From NCBI GenBank assembly GCA_947494405.1, contig CANLWQ010000127.1, positions 1 to 6,098 of the forward strand: a stretch of DNA of 6,098 nt, written 5' to 3'. The notes below the pieces were generated by a model. That model had not been told where the DNA came from. It saw nothing but the letters and a program-made list of their open reading frames with translations, and did not search any database. Made by a program: the position numbers and the translations under genes. Each line of letters opens with the position of its first letter. Position 1 is the stretch's first letter. Shown here in pieces: positions 1-5,915 of this stretch. This DNA comes from Comamonadaceae bacterium. GTDB lineage: Bacteria > Pseudomonadota > Gammaproteobacteria > Burkholderiales > Burkholderiaceae_C.

Positions 1-198
1 ATTAAGTCGAGACTCTAAAGTGCTCATTGGAATCAATTTCATTCCTTTGGCTACACCGGTGGCATGCTCATCTGGTTCGCGAATATCTAAGACAGTCACG
101 CTGCTATTGCCAACCAATGAACGTGCCTCGTCCAAGCTGACTTGTGCATGAGAAACACTAACCAAGGATGTCAATAAATAGATGGAAATTAGTTTCAT
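1..198 (-). CDS. Exported rhodanese-like domain protein, N-terminal part (runs off the left edge)
   Basis: Sixty-six codons are visible from an ATG at 198, reading leftwards off the window. The first 18 or so residues are a Sec signal peptide: lysine at position 2, a hydrophobic core (ISIYLLTSLVSVS) and a probable cleavage after SHA. Residues 20-66 match the start of a rhodanese fold: a VSLDEARSL helix, then the strand and loop VTVLDIREPDEHATG, then a segment resembling the usual AINIP strand (MKLIPMSTLESRL). The usual GHI of the loop is replaced by TGV. The catalytic-cysteine loop lies beyond the edge, so sulfurtransferase activity cannot be judged; many small periplasmic members bind or sense rather than transfer sulfur. 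No Shine-Dalgarno is visible: the 15 bases before the ATG are only A and T apart from one C. It is probably a periplasmic single-domain protein. Confidence 0.8.
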   Translation of the reverse strand, partial: MKLISIYLLTSLVSVSHAQVSLDEARSLVGNSSVTVLDIREPDEHATGVAKGMKLIPMSTLESRLN

Positions 199-415
199 GT
201 TTTTTTAAATAAAAAAGCGAATAATGAAGGCATCTGGGTGACTTTTTACACTCAAATTTCATCGAGTTATTGCACGCTTATTACACGGTCGATGGCCGCA
301 GTCGGCAAGCTTTTCAAAATCTGATGTCGAAGCTTTGAAGCCTCAGGCCGCTAATTCAAAATTGCCCCGATTTGCCTAGGCAACCTTCTGCTGACAACAT
401 CAAGATTGCACAGAA

Positions 416-544
416 TCAGCTGTTATGGTCAACAATAATCACCAGCGTAACAAGCACCACTGCGATGGCTGAAAAGAGCGCAATACCAACAGCGTAGTAA
501 ATGGCAGCTTTGTTTTTGATTTGGCTAACACTAGATTTGTTCAT
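416..544 (-). CDS. Small single-span membrane protein, 42 aa, function unknown
   Basis: An ATG at 544 opens a 42-codon frame ending in TGA at 416-418. The product has a polar, lysine-containing N-terminus (MNKSSVSQIKNKA), an uninterrupted hydrophobic stretch at about residues 16-38 (from YYAVGIALF to LVIIV) and a short DHNS tail. This is the layout of a one-span inner-membrane peptide with the positive end inside. A promoter-like pair lies about 50-75 bases upstream. No clear Shine-Dalgarno precedes the ATG, and a minimal out-of-frame ATG-AAA-TAA sits just before it (557-549). I do not recognise a family. The coherent transmembrane profile and the promoter argue that it is real, but the frame is short and chance cannot be excluded. 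Confidence 0.55.
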   Translation of the reverse strand: MNKSSVSQIKNKAAIYYAVGIALFSAIAVVLVTLVIIVDHNS

Positions 545-591
545 ATAGTTATTTCATCAGGGATTAGTGGTGGCTACACAGAGACTCAAAA

Positions 592-621
592 TATATAGCA
601 ATTTACTATGACCAATTTCAA
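592..621 (-). promoter_or_regulatory. Possible sigma70 promoter for the 42-aa membrane protein
   Basis: On the minus strand a -35 element TTGAAA (621-616, 5 of 6 to consensus) is separated by 18 bases from TATATA (597-592, 4 of 6). Transcription would start near 585, leaving a leader of about 40 bases before the ATG at 544. The surroundings are AT-rich, so a chance match is possible. Confidence 0.35.
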
Positions 622-920
622 AAAACCCAACTTTGAACTTCGACTTTTCCACATTTCATGAGGTCAATACACTAAATCTATGAGATTGATCATGGTGATT
701 GCATGGTTCAACTACAGAGTTAGCTCAGGAATCATATTTACCTTTTGTTGAACGTTGGACGACTTGTTGACCTGACTGATCCACTTTTTGCGTGCTGGCT
801 ACCGTCAAGACCATTCCCCTTAGGCCACGATGCTCATACACATGCTCTGGGGGCGCGTAGGGCGGGATTTCATGCTGTATGGATCAATGCACAAGGCCAG
901 ACGCCGTCGTAAAGCAAGGT

Positions 921-959
921 TAGTGCCGCAGTGCACTGGCTTGTGTTGGCCTAGCACTA
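921..959. repeat. Inverted repeats just downstream of the photolyase pair
   Basis: TAGTGC at 921-926 and GCACTA at 954-959 are perfect inverted copies. The interval between them contains a 10-base palindrome, CAGTGCACTG, at 929-938. The structure begins 27 bases beyond the stop codon of the FAD-domain photolyase, where a transcript end is expected. No run of T follows on the minus strand, so it is not a standard intrinsic terminator. It could protect a 3' end or be incidental. Confidence 0.3.
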
Positions 960-985
960 GAAGTTCATATTTAAATCCAAAAGAG

Positions 986-2200
986 TCACCACGCTGGCGC
1001 TTGGTGGGCTGCCAGCAAGTCAGATGCTTTCGCAAAGCCGCGAGAGGTCCGAGTCCACCACTGGCTAAAAGAGTCGTAACGCCTGGTGACTCTTGGAAAA
1101 AGCTCAACCGCTGCCTCGCAAACCGCCAAGCTCGACAACCAAGGTGCAAGATGCGGTTCGTCCACACTGCGCACTTGGGCGGCACCTTGCAGCGCTGCGC
1201 CAAGTGCAGCCGCATCGCCTTGCCAACGCAGCGCAGCAAGTTCAGCCATTCGGCTGCCAACAAAACGCCAGCGCCGCTCGCTCCAAGGCCAGGCGCGGTG
1301 AAAGTCGGTAACAAATATGCCCACCACTAATGTGTTCGCAGAAAGATAAGTGGGCAGATTACCCAGGTTCCAAGGATGCACCAACCACACCTCCCGGCCT
1401 GCCACAGCTGCCGCGTCAGGCAGTGTCCAGCCCAGATCGAAAGGTAGTTCTGCAAAAAGGGAAGGCTCGGCATGTGCTTCTTGGGTTGGAGCGTAGTGAT
1501 CAGTGCGGGACTTTCGCGTGGGTTGTCGGGCGAGCCGGTCCAATGCTTCATAGGACTGGTCAATAACACTGCCCGGGCTGTGCCAGTCGGCAGGCGCATA
1601 GCGGACAACATTGTCTGCATTGAAAAGATAAGGCTTGCTGCTGCCGGTGCCAGCCACCCACTGCCAACTCAGGTGGTTGCTGGCTAGGTCACCATCTAGA
1701 AGGTGACCGTAGAGCCAGTCTGCTGCAACCCGCCAGTCCACCTTGCGTATGTGCACAACATAGCTGGCCAGCCACATGCGGGCATGGTTGTGCAAATAGC
1801 CCGTGGCGTACAAGGTGCGCACCGCCATATCGATAACTGGCACACCGGTGTCCGCCTGACGAATATCGTCTGGTAGCTGCGCTGAGTAGCTTGTCTGGGG
1901 CAGAAGGCCTTCGCGCAAAGATTCAAAAATTTCTTCGCCCCGAAACGCCCAGACATGGCGAAAGTATTCGCGCCAACCCAGCTCGAACACGAACTTATGT
2001 TGCACATCGAGCAAGTGTTTGGCGGTCACACCCGCAAGTACCTCGGGCAGGTTGATCAGTCCATGCGTGATGTAAGGCGACAGGCCAGTGACCGCGCCAT
2101 CGATAGCGTTACGGCTGCGCTCATAGTCGCCAGGTCGCACGGCACTGACGCGCTCCAAGGCAGCTTGACGAGTGGGCGGAAATCTATCAAGTATCGTCAT
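986..2200 (-). CDS. CPD-type photolyase FAD domain with a C-terminal photolyase-like alpha/beta domain (reversed order), 404 aa
   Basis: This is a flavoprotein expected to reverse UV pyrimidine dimers using light. Residues 25-215 are a photolyase FAD-binding helical domain: TGLSPYITHG (38-47), ELGWREYFRHV (73-83), TGYLHNHARMWLASY (133-147) and the DGDLASN...WQW flavin site (169-181). By eye, E73, W76, R77 and M142 align with E. coli E274, W277, R278 and M345 of the CPD site; D169, D171 and N175 with the flavin contacts D372, D374 and N378; W179 and W156 with W382 and W359. The outer W306 has no Trp counterpart; Y105 is nearest. The usual N-terminal antenna domain of about 200 residues is absent. 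After a linker, residues 268-390 contain strands and motifs resembling that missing domain (EVWLVHPW, VVGIFVTDF, PWSERRWRFV, GDAAALGAAL). Its ATG overlaps the upstream photolyase stop by 4 bases, implying translational coupling. A CPD substrate is inferred; cryptochrome-like signalling is the alternative. Confidence 0.9.
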   Translation of the reverse strand: MTILDRFPPTRQAALERVSAVRPGDYERSRNAIDGAVTGLSPYITHGLINLPEVLAGVTAKHLLDVQHKFVFELGWREYFRHVWAFRGEEIFESLREGLLPQTSYSAQLPDDIRQADTGVPVIDMAVRTLYATGYLHNHARMWLASYVVHIRKVDWRVAADWLYGHLLDGDLASNHLSWQWVAGTGSSKPYLFNADNVVRYAPADWHSPGSVIDQSYEALDRLARQPTRKSRTDHYAPTQEAHAEPSLFAELPFDLGWTLPDAAAVAGREVWLVHPWNLGNLPTYLSANTLVVGIFVTDFHRAWPWSERRWRFVGSRMAELAALRWQGDAAALGAALQGAAQVRSVDEPHLAPWLSSLAVCEAAVELFPRVTRRYDSFSQWWTRTSRGFAKASDLLAAHQAPAW

Positions 2201-3756
2201 TGGGTACCGCCAACTTCACCGAGGCGAATGGCGTCGGCTCTGAGCGTCACGGCTTGTTTTTGGCTGTCCGTCATACGCGCCACATTTTTAACCTGCAAAG
2301 CCATGCGGGCGTTTTTGGCCAACAGTGTTTCGTGCCGCATCAAAAAATCCCAATACAGCGTGGTGTAGGGACAGGCTTTTTCACCCTCACGCAGCGCAGG
2401 GTCGTAACGGCAACCCTTGCAAGGTCCCCCCATGCGCTGTATGTATTTACCGGTTGCAACATAGGGCTTGCTTGCCATTAGGCCGCCGTCGCCGTACTGG
2501 CTCATTCCTAAGGTGTTGGGCAATTCCACCCACTCGACCGCGTCTACGTAGACCGACAAGTACCAAGCGTGAACCTGCTGCGGCCGTACGCCCAGCAGCA
2601 AAGCATAAAGACCCGTCACCATCAGGCGCTGTATGTGGTGGGCGTAACCATGTTCAAGGGTCTGCGTGATGGCATCGCGTAAGCAGGCCATGTCGGTCTG
2701 ACCGGTCCAAAACCAGGCGGGCAATTCTTCCTTGGCATCGAGAGCATTAAGCTCGACATAGCTTGGCATTTGCGTCCAGTAAATTCCGCGCACATATTCA
2801 CGCCATCCCAAAATCTGCCGGATAAAGCCTTCAGCGCTTTGAAGCGGCGCATGACCAGTCCGGTAAGCAGCTTCTACCGATTGAACCACCTCGTGCGCAC
2901 TGAGCAGCTTGAGGTTCATGGCCGAGGACAGGTGCGAGTGGTACAGCCAAGGCTCGCCAGGCCATAAGGCGTCTTCATAACGACCAAAAAGCGGCAGACG
3001 TTCGTCAACAAAGCGCTGCAATGCCTCCAAGGCTTGGCTGCGTGTCACTGGCCAAGCAAAGCTATCAAGCGTACCGGGGTGGTTGGCAAAACGCGTGTTA
3101 ACCAGTGAAATTACCTCTTGCGTAAGGGCGTCCGGCTCAAATATCGCGCGGACCGGCACCGAGCCAGGGCCTTGGGGGCCAAAGGCTTCGCGGTTGTCAG
3201 CGTCAAAATTCCATTGACCGCCAGCAGGCTTGCCATCATCCATCAAGATGTTGTAGCGTTGTCGCAGCTCGCGGTAAAAGTACTCCAATCGCAGCGACTT
3301 ACGCCCACTGGCGTGGTTCGCAAAATCGCTTACTGACGTAAAGAAGTGCCGGTCTTCGCAGACTTCCAGCTTCAGGCCTGCTGCCTCTACCGTGGCCTTA
3401 AGTTGCTGGAACACGCGCCAATCGCCCGGCGCGGTCATCACCACGCGCTGCGGTTTCAAACCAGCCAAATCTAACTGCAGTTTGGCCCCAAGGCTGTCCA
3501 AAGCGGCAACAGCGCTGCTGTCCTCAAGCTGGTGGTAGTGCAGCAGCCGGCCCGAGTCTCGCAGTGCCTTGGCGAAGTGACGCATAGCGCTCAAAAACAA
3601 AGTGATGCGCTGCTTGCTTGACCAAACATGGGTGGACTCTTCGTAGGCCTCAGCCATCCACACAGCGTCTTGTTCGGTGTCAAACCCGTCAAAGGCGGCT
3701 GCTTCCAAGTCGAGCTGATCTCCTAGTACCAAAATTAAATTTCTTACATGCTGCAT
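2197..3756 (-). CDS. Iron-sulfur (6-4) photolyase, PhrB/CryB class, 519 aa
   Basis: This is a prokaryotic (6-4) photolyase, which repairs (6-4) photoproducts with FAD, a [4Fe-4S] cluster and, in the family, a lumazine-type antenna. The N-terminal alpha/beta domain starts with NLILVLGDQLD (6-16), typical of the class, and runs to about residue 140. The helical FAD domain fills the rest. Four cysteines, C358, C446, C449 and C462, have exactly the spacing of the cluster ligands I recall for Agrobacterium PhrB (350, 438, 441, 454), a constant shift of 8. With the same shift, H373-H374 match the catalytic histidine pair 365-366, and W350, W398 and Y399 match the electron-transfer residues 342, 390 and 391. 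AAAGG lies five bases before the ATG. Length is normal for the family and no damage is seen. The gene starts 58 bases after the nuclease fusion with no clear terminator between, so co-transcription is likely. Confidence 0.95.
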   Translation of the reverse strand: MQHVRNLILVLGDQLDLEAAAFDGFDTEQDAVWMAEAYEESTHVWSSKQRITLFLSAMRHFAKALRDSGRLLHYHQLEDSSAVAALDSLGAKLQLDLAGLKPQRVVMTAPGDWRVFQQLKATVEAAGLKLEVCEDRHFFTSVSDFANHASGRKSLRLEYFYRELRQRYNILMDDGKPAGGQWNFDADNREAFGPQGPGSVPVRAIFEPDALTQEVISLVNTRFANHPGTLDSFAWPVTRSQALEALQRFVDERLPLFGRYEDALWPGEPWLYHSHLSSAMNLKLLSAHEVVQSVEAAYRTGHAPLQSAEGFIRQILGWREYVRGIYWTQMPSYVELNALDAKEELPAWFWTGQTDMACLRDAITQTLEHGYAHHIQRLMVTGLYALLLGVRPQQVHAWYLSVYVDAVEWVELPNTLGMSQYGDGGLMASKPYVATGKYIQRMGGPCKGCRYDPALREGEKACPYTTLYWDFLMRHETLLAKNARMALQVKNVARMTDSQKQAVTLRADAIRLGEVGGTQ

Positions 3757-3761
3757 GATGG

Positions 3762-3766
3762 CCTTT
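3762..3766 (-). promoter_or_regulatory. Ribosome binding site of the (6-4) photolyase
   Basis: AAAGG reads on the minus strand with five bases (CCATC) before the ATG at 3756. It fixes the start, which also gives the expected family N-terminus. Confidence 0.6.
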
Positions 3767-3814
3767 AAGGATGGCGGTTGTGATGGGTACTTTTTTTAAG
3801 TGTCCCCTGAAAAT

Positions 3815-5230
3815 TCAGTTCTCAGATTCGATTATTTTTTTAAGTTGAATCACATGTTGCTTATGAGAACCTGCAATGGTTTTTTTAACGATTTTATAAA
3901 TATCAAGATCAAACTCCGCATCACCAGATTCAGCCAAGCTGCACAACTCATCGTGGTTGTTGGCAATTCCAAGGTAACACCAATTGTCGATAACTACCAT
4001 GCTCTCACCATCCTTGATAGCAATGGCTCCATCAAAGGGCCAAACCTGCACTTTAAAGAGGTTGAGTGCCGTTAGTAATTTCAAATGGTGCATGTCCAAA
4101 GACACCTTACCAATACAAGCGCCTTGGCACTGTTTAACTTGATAACCAAAACAGGGTTTACCAACTTCCGCTTTTTCTAAGCCCAAGAGGGCCTCGCACA
4201 GCTGGTATTTTTTGGCCACAGCTGCCAGATAACTGTTGGCTTCTTTTTTGCTGTAAAAAAGCCCGTATAAATTATCTTGGAGACCAGGCTGCAGCTGCGC
4301 ATGTGTCACAAGTGTTGGCTTTTGCATGCCAGCGCTGTCTGTTATCAATTGCCATGCACATAAATCTTTTGACTTGCGCAGCTTGATATTCATGCTTGGC
4401 ATGCGCTCTTTAATAAGCTTAGATTCAAGAATAAGAGCTGTCAGTTCCCCGCTGGTCTTGATCCACTCAATATGAAACACCTGCAGGGATAGCTTCATTT
4501 CTTTTCGAACTGTAAGAGCGCTTTGAAAGTGACTCATTACGCGCGTGCGCATGGCAATGCTCTTACCAATGTAGAGCGGCGCATTGTGCTCGCCGTAAAA
4601 AATATAGCAACCCGGTGCTTCGGGAATGGCATCAATCACGGACTGGTTGATATTGGGAGGAAGGCTGACAATCGCAGTCAACTGGTTGACTGCTTCTAGC
4701 AAGCGTTCTTTACCAACTTTCTGTTCACACACCCGCCAAAACTGCAACAGCAGATCAGCATCTCCCATGGCCCTGTGCCTTGAACTGACCTCTAAATGGT
4801 GTGCAGCAATGAGAGTGTCTAAGTTATGTCTGGGTTGGTTGGGAAACAGCAATCTTGATAGCTTGACCGTACAGAGCACCTTAGGGCGGAAATCTATACC
4901 CAGTCTTTTGAACGAGGCTTTGATAAAGCCGTAGTCAAACCTTGCATTGTGGGCAACAAAAATCTTGTCCATTAGCTCTTGCTTGATTTGCAGCGCCAGG
5001 TCGTCGAAGGTGGGTTGGCCATCCACCATATCTGGCGAAATGCCGGTCAGCCTTTGAATTTTTTGTGGAATGAAAGTTTGTGGATCAAGCAGGCTTTCCC
5101 ATTCGATGACTTTGTCGTTGGTCAAGGTTTTGATGCCAATTTCAGTGATCCGGTCACGCTCGAAGTGAGAGCCAGTTGTCTCTATGTCTACAAAAGCTAG
5201 AACTGGTAATTTGTTCTCTTTACATTTCAT
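3815..5230 (-). CDS. DEDDh exonuclease fused to a Cho/UvrC-like GIY-YIG nuclease, 471 aa
   Basis: This is a two-nuclease fusion expected to act in DNA repair. Residues 10-180 are a DnaQ-type 3'-5' exonuclease: Exo I FVDIETTG with D15 and E17, Exo II AHNARFD with D99, and Exo III HRAMGDAD with H152 and D157, so the full DEDDh set is present. Residues 203-290 are a GIY-YIG domain as in UvrC and Cho: GCYIFY (207-212), PLYIGKS (218-224), catalytic-type R230 and metal-binding-type E269 in ALILES. Downstream, C345, C360, C368 and C372 mirror the four-cysteine region of UvrC, reported to hold a [4Fe-4S] cluster. UvrC's C-terminal RNase H-like nuclease and helix-hairpin-helix are missing, so like Cho it could make only the 3' incision. 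Similar DnaQ-UvrC fusions are known in beta-proteobacteria and actinobacteria. GGAAG sits about 10 bases before the ATG. Base composition is clearly lower in GC than in the photolyase genes next to it. Confidence 0.92.
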   Translation of the reverse strand: MKCKENKLPVLAFVDIETTGSHFERDRITEIGIKTLTNDKVIEWESLLDPQTFIPQKIQRLTGISPDMVDGQPTFDDLALQIKQELMDKIFVAHNARFDYGFIKASFKRLGIDFRPKVLCTVKLSRLLFPNQPRHNLDTLIAAHHLEVSSRHRAMGDADLLLQFWRVCEQKVGKERLLEAVNQLTAIVSLPPNINQSVIDAIPEAPGCYIFYGEHNAPLYIGKSIAMRTRVMSHFQSALTVRKEMKLSLQVFHIEWIKTSGELTALILESKLIKERMPSMNIKLRKSKDLCAWQLITDSAGMQKPTLVTHAQLQPGLQDNLYGLFYSKKEANSYLAAVAKKYQLCEALLGLEKAEVGKPCFGYQVKQCQGACIGKVSLDMHHLKLLTALNLFKVQVWPFDGAIAIKDGESMVVIDNWCYLGIANNHDELCSLAESGDAEFDLDIYKIVKKTIAGSHKQHVIQLKKIIESEN

Positions 5231-5303
5231 TACTCAGTTCTTCCACAATTGCCAACCTATAGGTGAGATCTAAAGCCGTAAATCATCTGCTGCAGCCAAT
5301 TCG

Positions 5304-5339
5304 AAATTGCGACAGACGATTTGCTGTTTGCGCCAATTT
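5304..5339. repeat. Imperfect inverted repeat between the umuD remnant and the nuclease fusion
   Basis: AAATTG (5304-5309) and ACAG (5312-5315) are mirrored by CTGT (5324-5327) and CAATTT (5334-5339), with an unequal internal loop and an 8-base apical loop. It lies about 75 bases upstream of the nuclease fusion start. No T-run follows on either strand, so it is not an obvious terminator. Leader hairpin or operator are both possible, as is chance. Confidence 0.2.
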
Positions 5340-5387
5340 TTGCTCAAAAATACATAACAGTTTGTTAGTAATGTCGCTCTAATAAAG

Positions 5388-5690
5388 TCAACTCAAGCGT
5401 CTTAGACTAAAAGTCACCACGCCCCATACTGACATCTCATCAGACTCAATAAAAGTGATGTCTTGAAATTGCGGGTTGGCGGCTTGAAACTTTACTTCGC
5501 CGGCCTGTTTGTACAAGCGCTTGACTGTCAAGTCGTCGTTGATGGCAGCAATCACCACCTGCCCGTGCACAGGCTCAATTGAACGATCTACCACCAGCAA
5601 GTCACCGTCATAGATTCCGGCCCCAGTCATGGACGAACCTCGTGCCCGGAAAAGAACTGTGCTCGCAGGGTTAGCAAGTAGGTAGTCTCA
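5388..5690 (-). pseudogene. umuD: umuD-like S24 peptidase core, N-terminus lost (pseudogene)
   Basis: UmuD is the RecA-triggered self-cleaving subunit of translesion polymerase V. From 5687 leftwards the frame reads DYLLANPASTVLFRARGSSM and continues through GIYDGDLLVVD, TVKRLYKQ and VWGVVTFSLRRLS to TGA at 5388. The catalytic serine is the last S before M (codon 5631-5633), and the partner lysine is in TVKRL; both are kept. A TGA at 5688-5690 blocks the frame exactly where about 41 N-terminal residues should continue. The only usable ATG (5630) would give 80 residues without the serine. In another frame just upstream is GGFAET, resembling the GFPSPA...E cleavage region, so a frame-breaking internal deletion of roughly 40 bases is the likely cause. 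An ATG at 5730 gives only an eight-codon frame. No umuC follows; the nuclease fusion comes next. A sequencing error is the main alternative. Confidence 0.72.
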
Positions 5691-5865
5691 GCGAAACCGC
5701 CTTCTAAACAGTTTTGGCGTCAAAAGCCATGTATTCAAAATAATTACTCACAAATTTGAATCGTGTTTTTTGTTCATGTTTTGTATAGATATTTTAGATT
5801 TATTCGAAAATTCTACAAATAATTCATTTTTTGTCTAAGTTTTTTCTTAACAAAACCTATTCATA

Positions 5866-5874
5866 TGCTAATAT
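5866..5874 (+). promoter_or_regulatory. Possible extended -10 promoter of the secreted protein
   Basis: TGCTAATAT has the TGN plus -10 layout (TAATAT, 4 of 6 to consensus) and lies 41 bases before the ATG at 5916. The -35 side is poor: TTCTTA at 5844-5849 would give a 19-base spacer. The whole region is very AT-rich, so this is tentative. Confidence 0.3.
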
Positions 5875-5902
5875 TTGTTCATCGGATTTAAATTAACCAC
5901 TT

Positions 5903-5908
5903 AAGGAG
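5903..5908 (+). promoter_or_regulatory. Strong ribosome binding site of the secreted protein
   Basis: AAGGAG lies seven bases before the ATG at 5916. It is the best Shine-Dalgarno in the window and decides this start. Confidence 0.8.
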
Positions 5909-5915
5909 TTCCCAA

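Larger units (their letters stand above)
545..985. other. Gene-free stretch between the photolyase pair and the small membrane protein
   Basis: No convincing gene was found on either strand. The part at 545-720 is AT-rich and holds the promoter-like pair noted separately. The part at 840-985 is more GC-rich and contains inverted repeats at 921-959. A minus-strand frame without stops spans 725-883 (53 codons). Its only ATG start would give a 29-residue peptide (725-814) with an ill-placed AAGGGG just before it. The texture of the 840-985 part resembles former coding sequence, but I cannot name a family. Confidence 0.5.

Noticed and set aside
830..1330. Long open frames on both strands across 820-1330 (about 165 codons each)
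   Set aside because: They overlap the C-terminal part of the FAD-domain photolyase in other frames, have low-complexity basic translations without domains, and are explained by the GC-rich codons of the real gene.
1955..2368. Plus-strand open frame of 137 codons opposite the junction of the two photolyase genes
   Set aside because: It is antisense to two well-supported genes, has no recognisable domain and no ribosome binding site was seen.
3785..3807. GGGTACTT...AAGTGTCCC around a T-run between the nuclease fusion and the (6-4) photolyase, as a terminator
   Set aside because: The stem is short and bulged, the T/A run is in the loop rather than after the stem, and no T-tract follows on the minus strand.
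5312..5327. ACAG-N8-CTGT resembling an SOS (LexA) box upstream of the nuclease fusion
   Set aside because: The LexA box is CTGT-N8-ACAG. Here the half-sites are in the opposite order, and the complement does not change that.
5345..5360. Possible LexA half-site (AATACATAACAG) before the nuclease fusion
   Set aside because: Only the right half fits; the left half reads CAAA instead of CTGT, so there is no convincing box.
5388..5630. An intact 80-aa gene starting at the ATG at 5630
   Set aside because: That start would remove the catalytic serine lying just before it, while the same frame upstream still encodes UmuD-like sequence; a pseudogene fits better.
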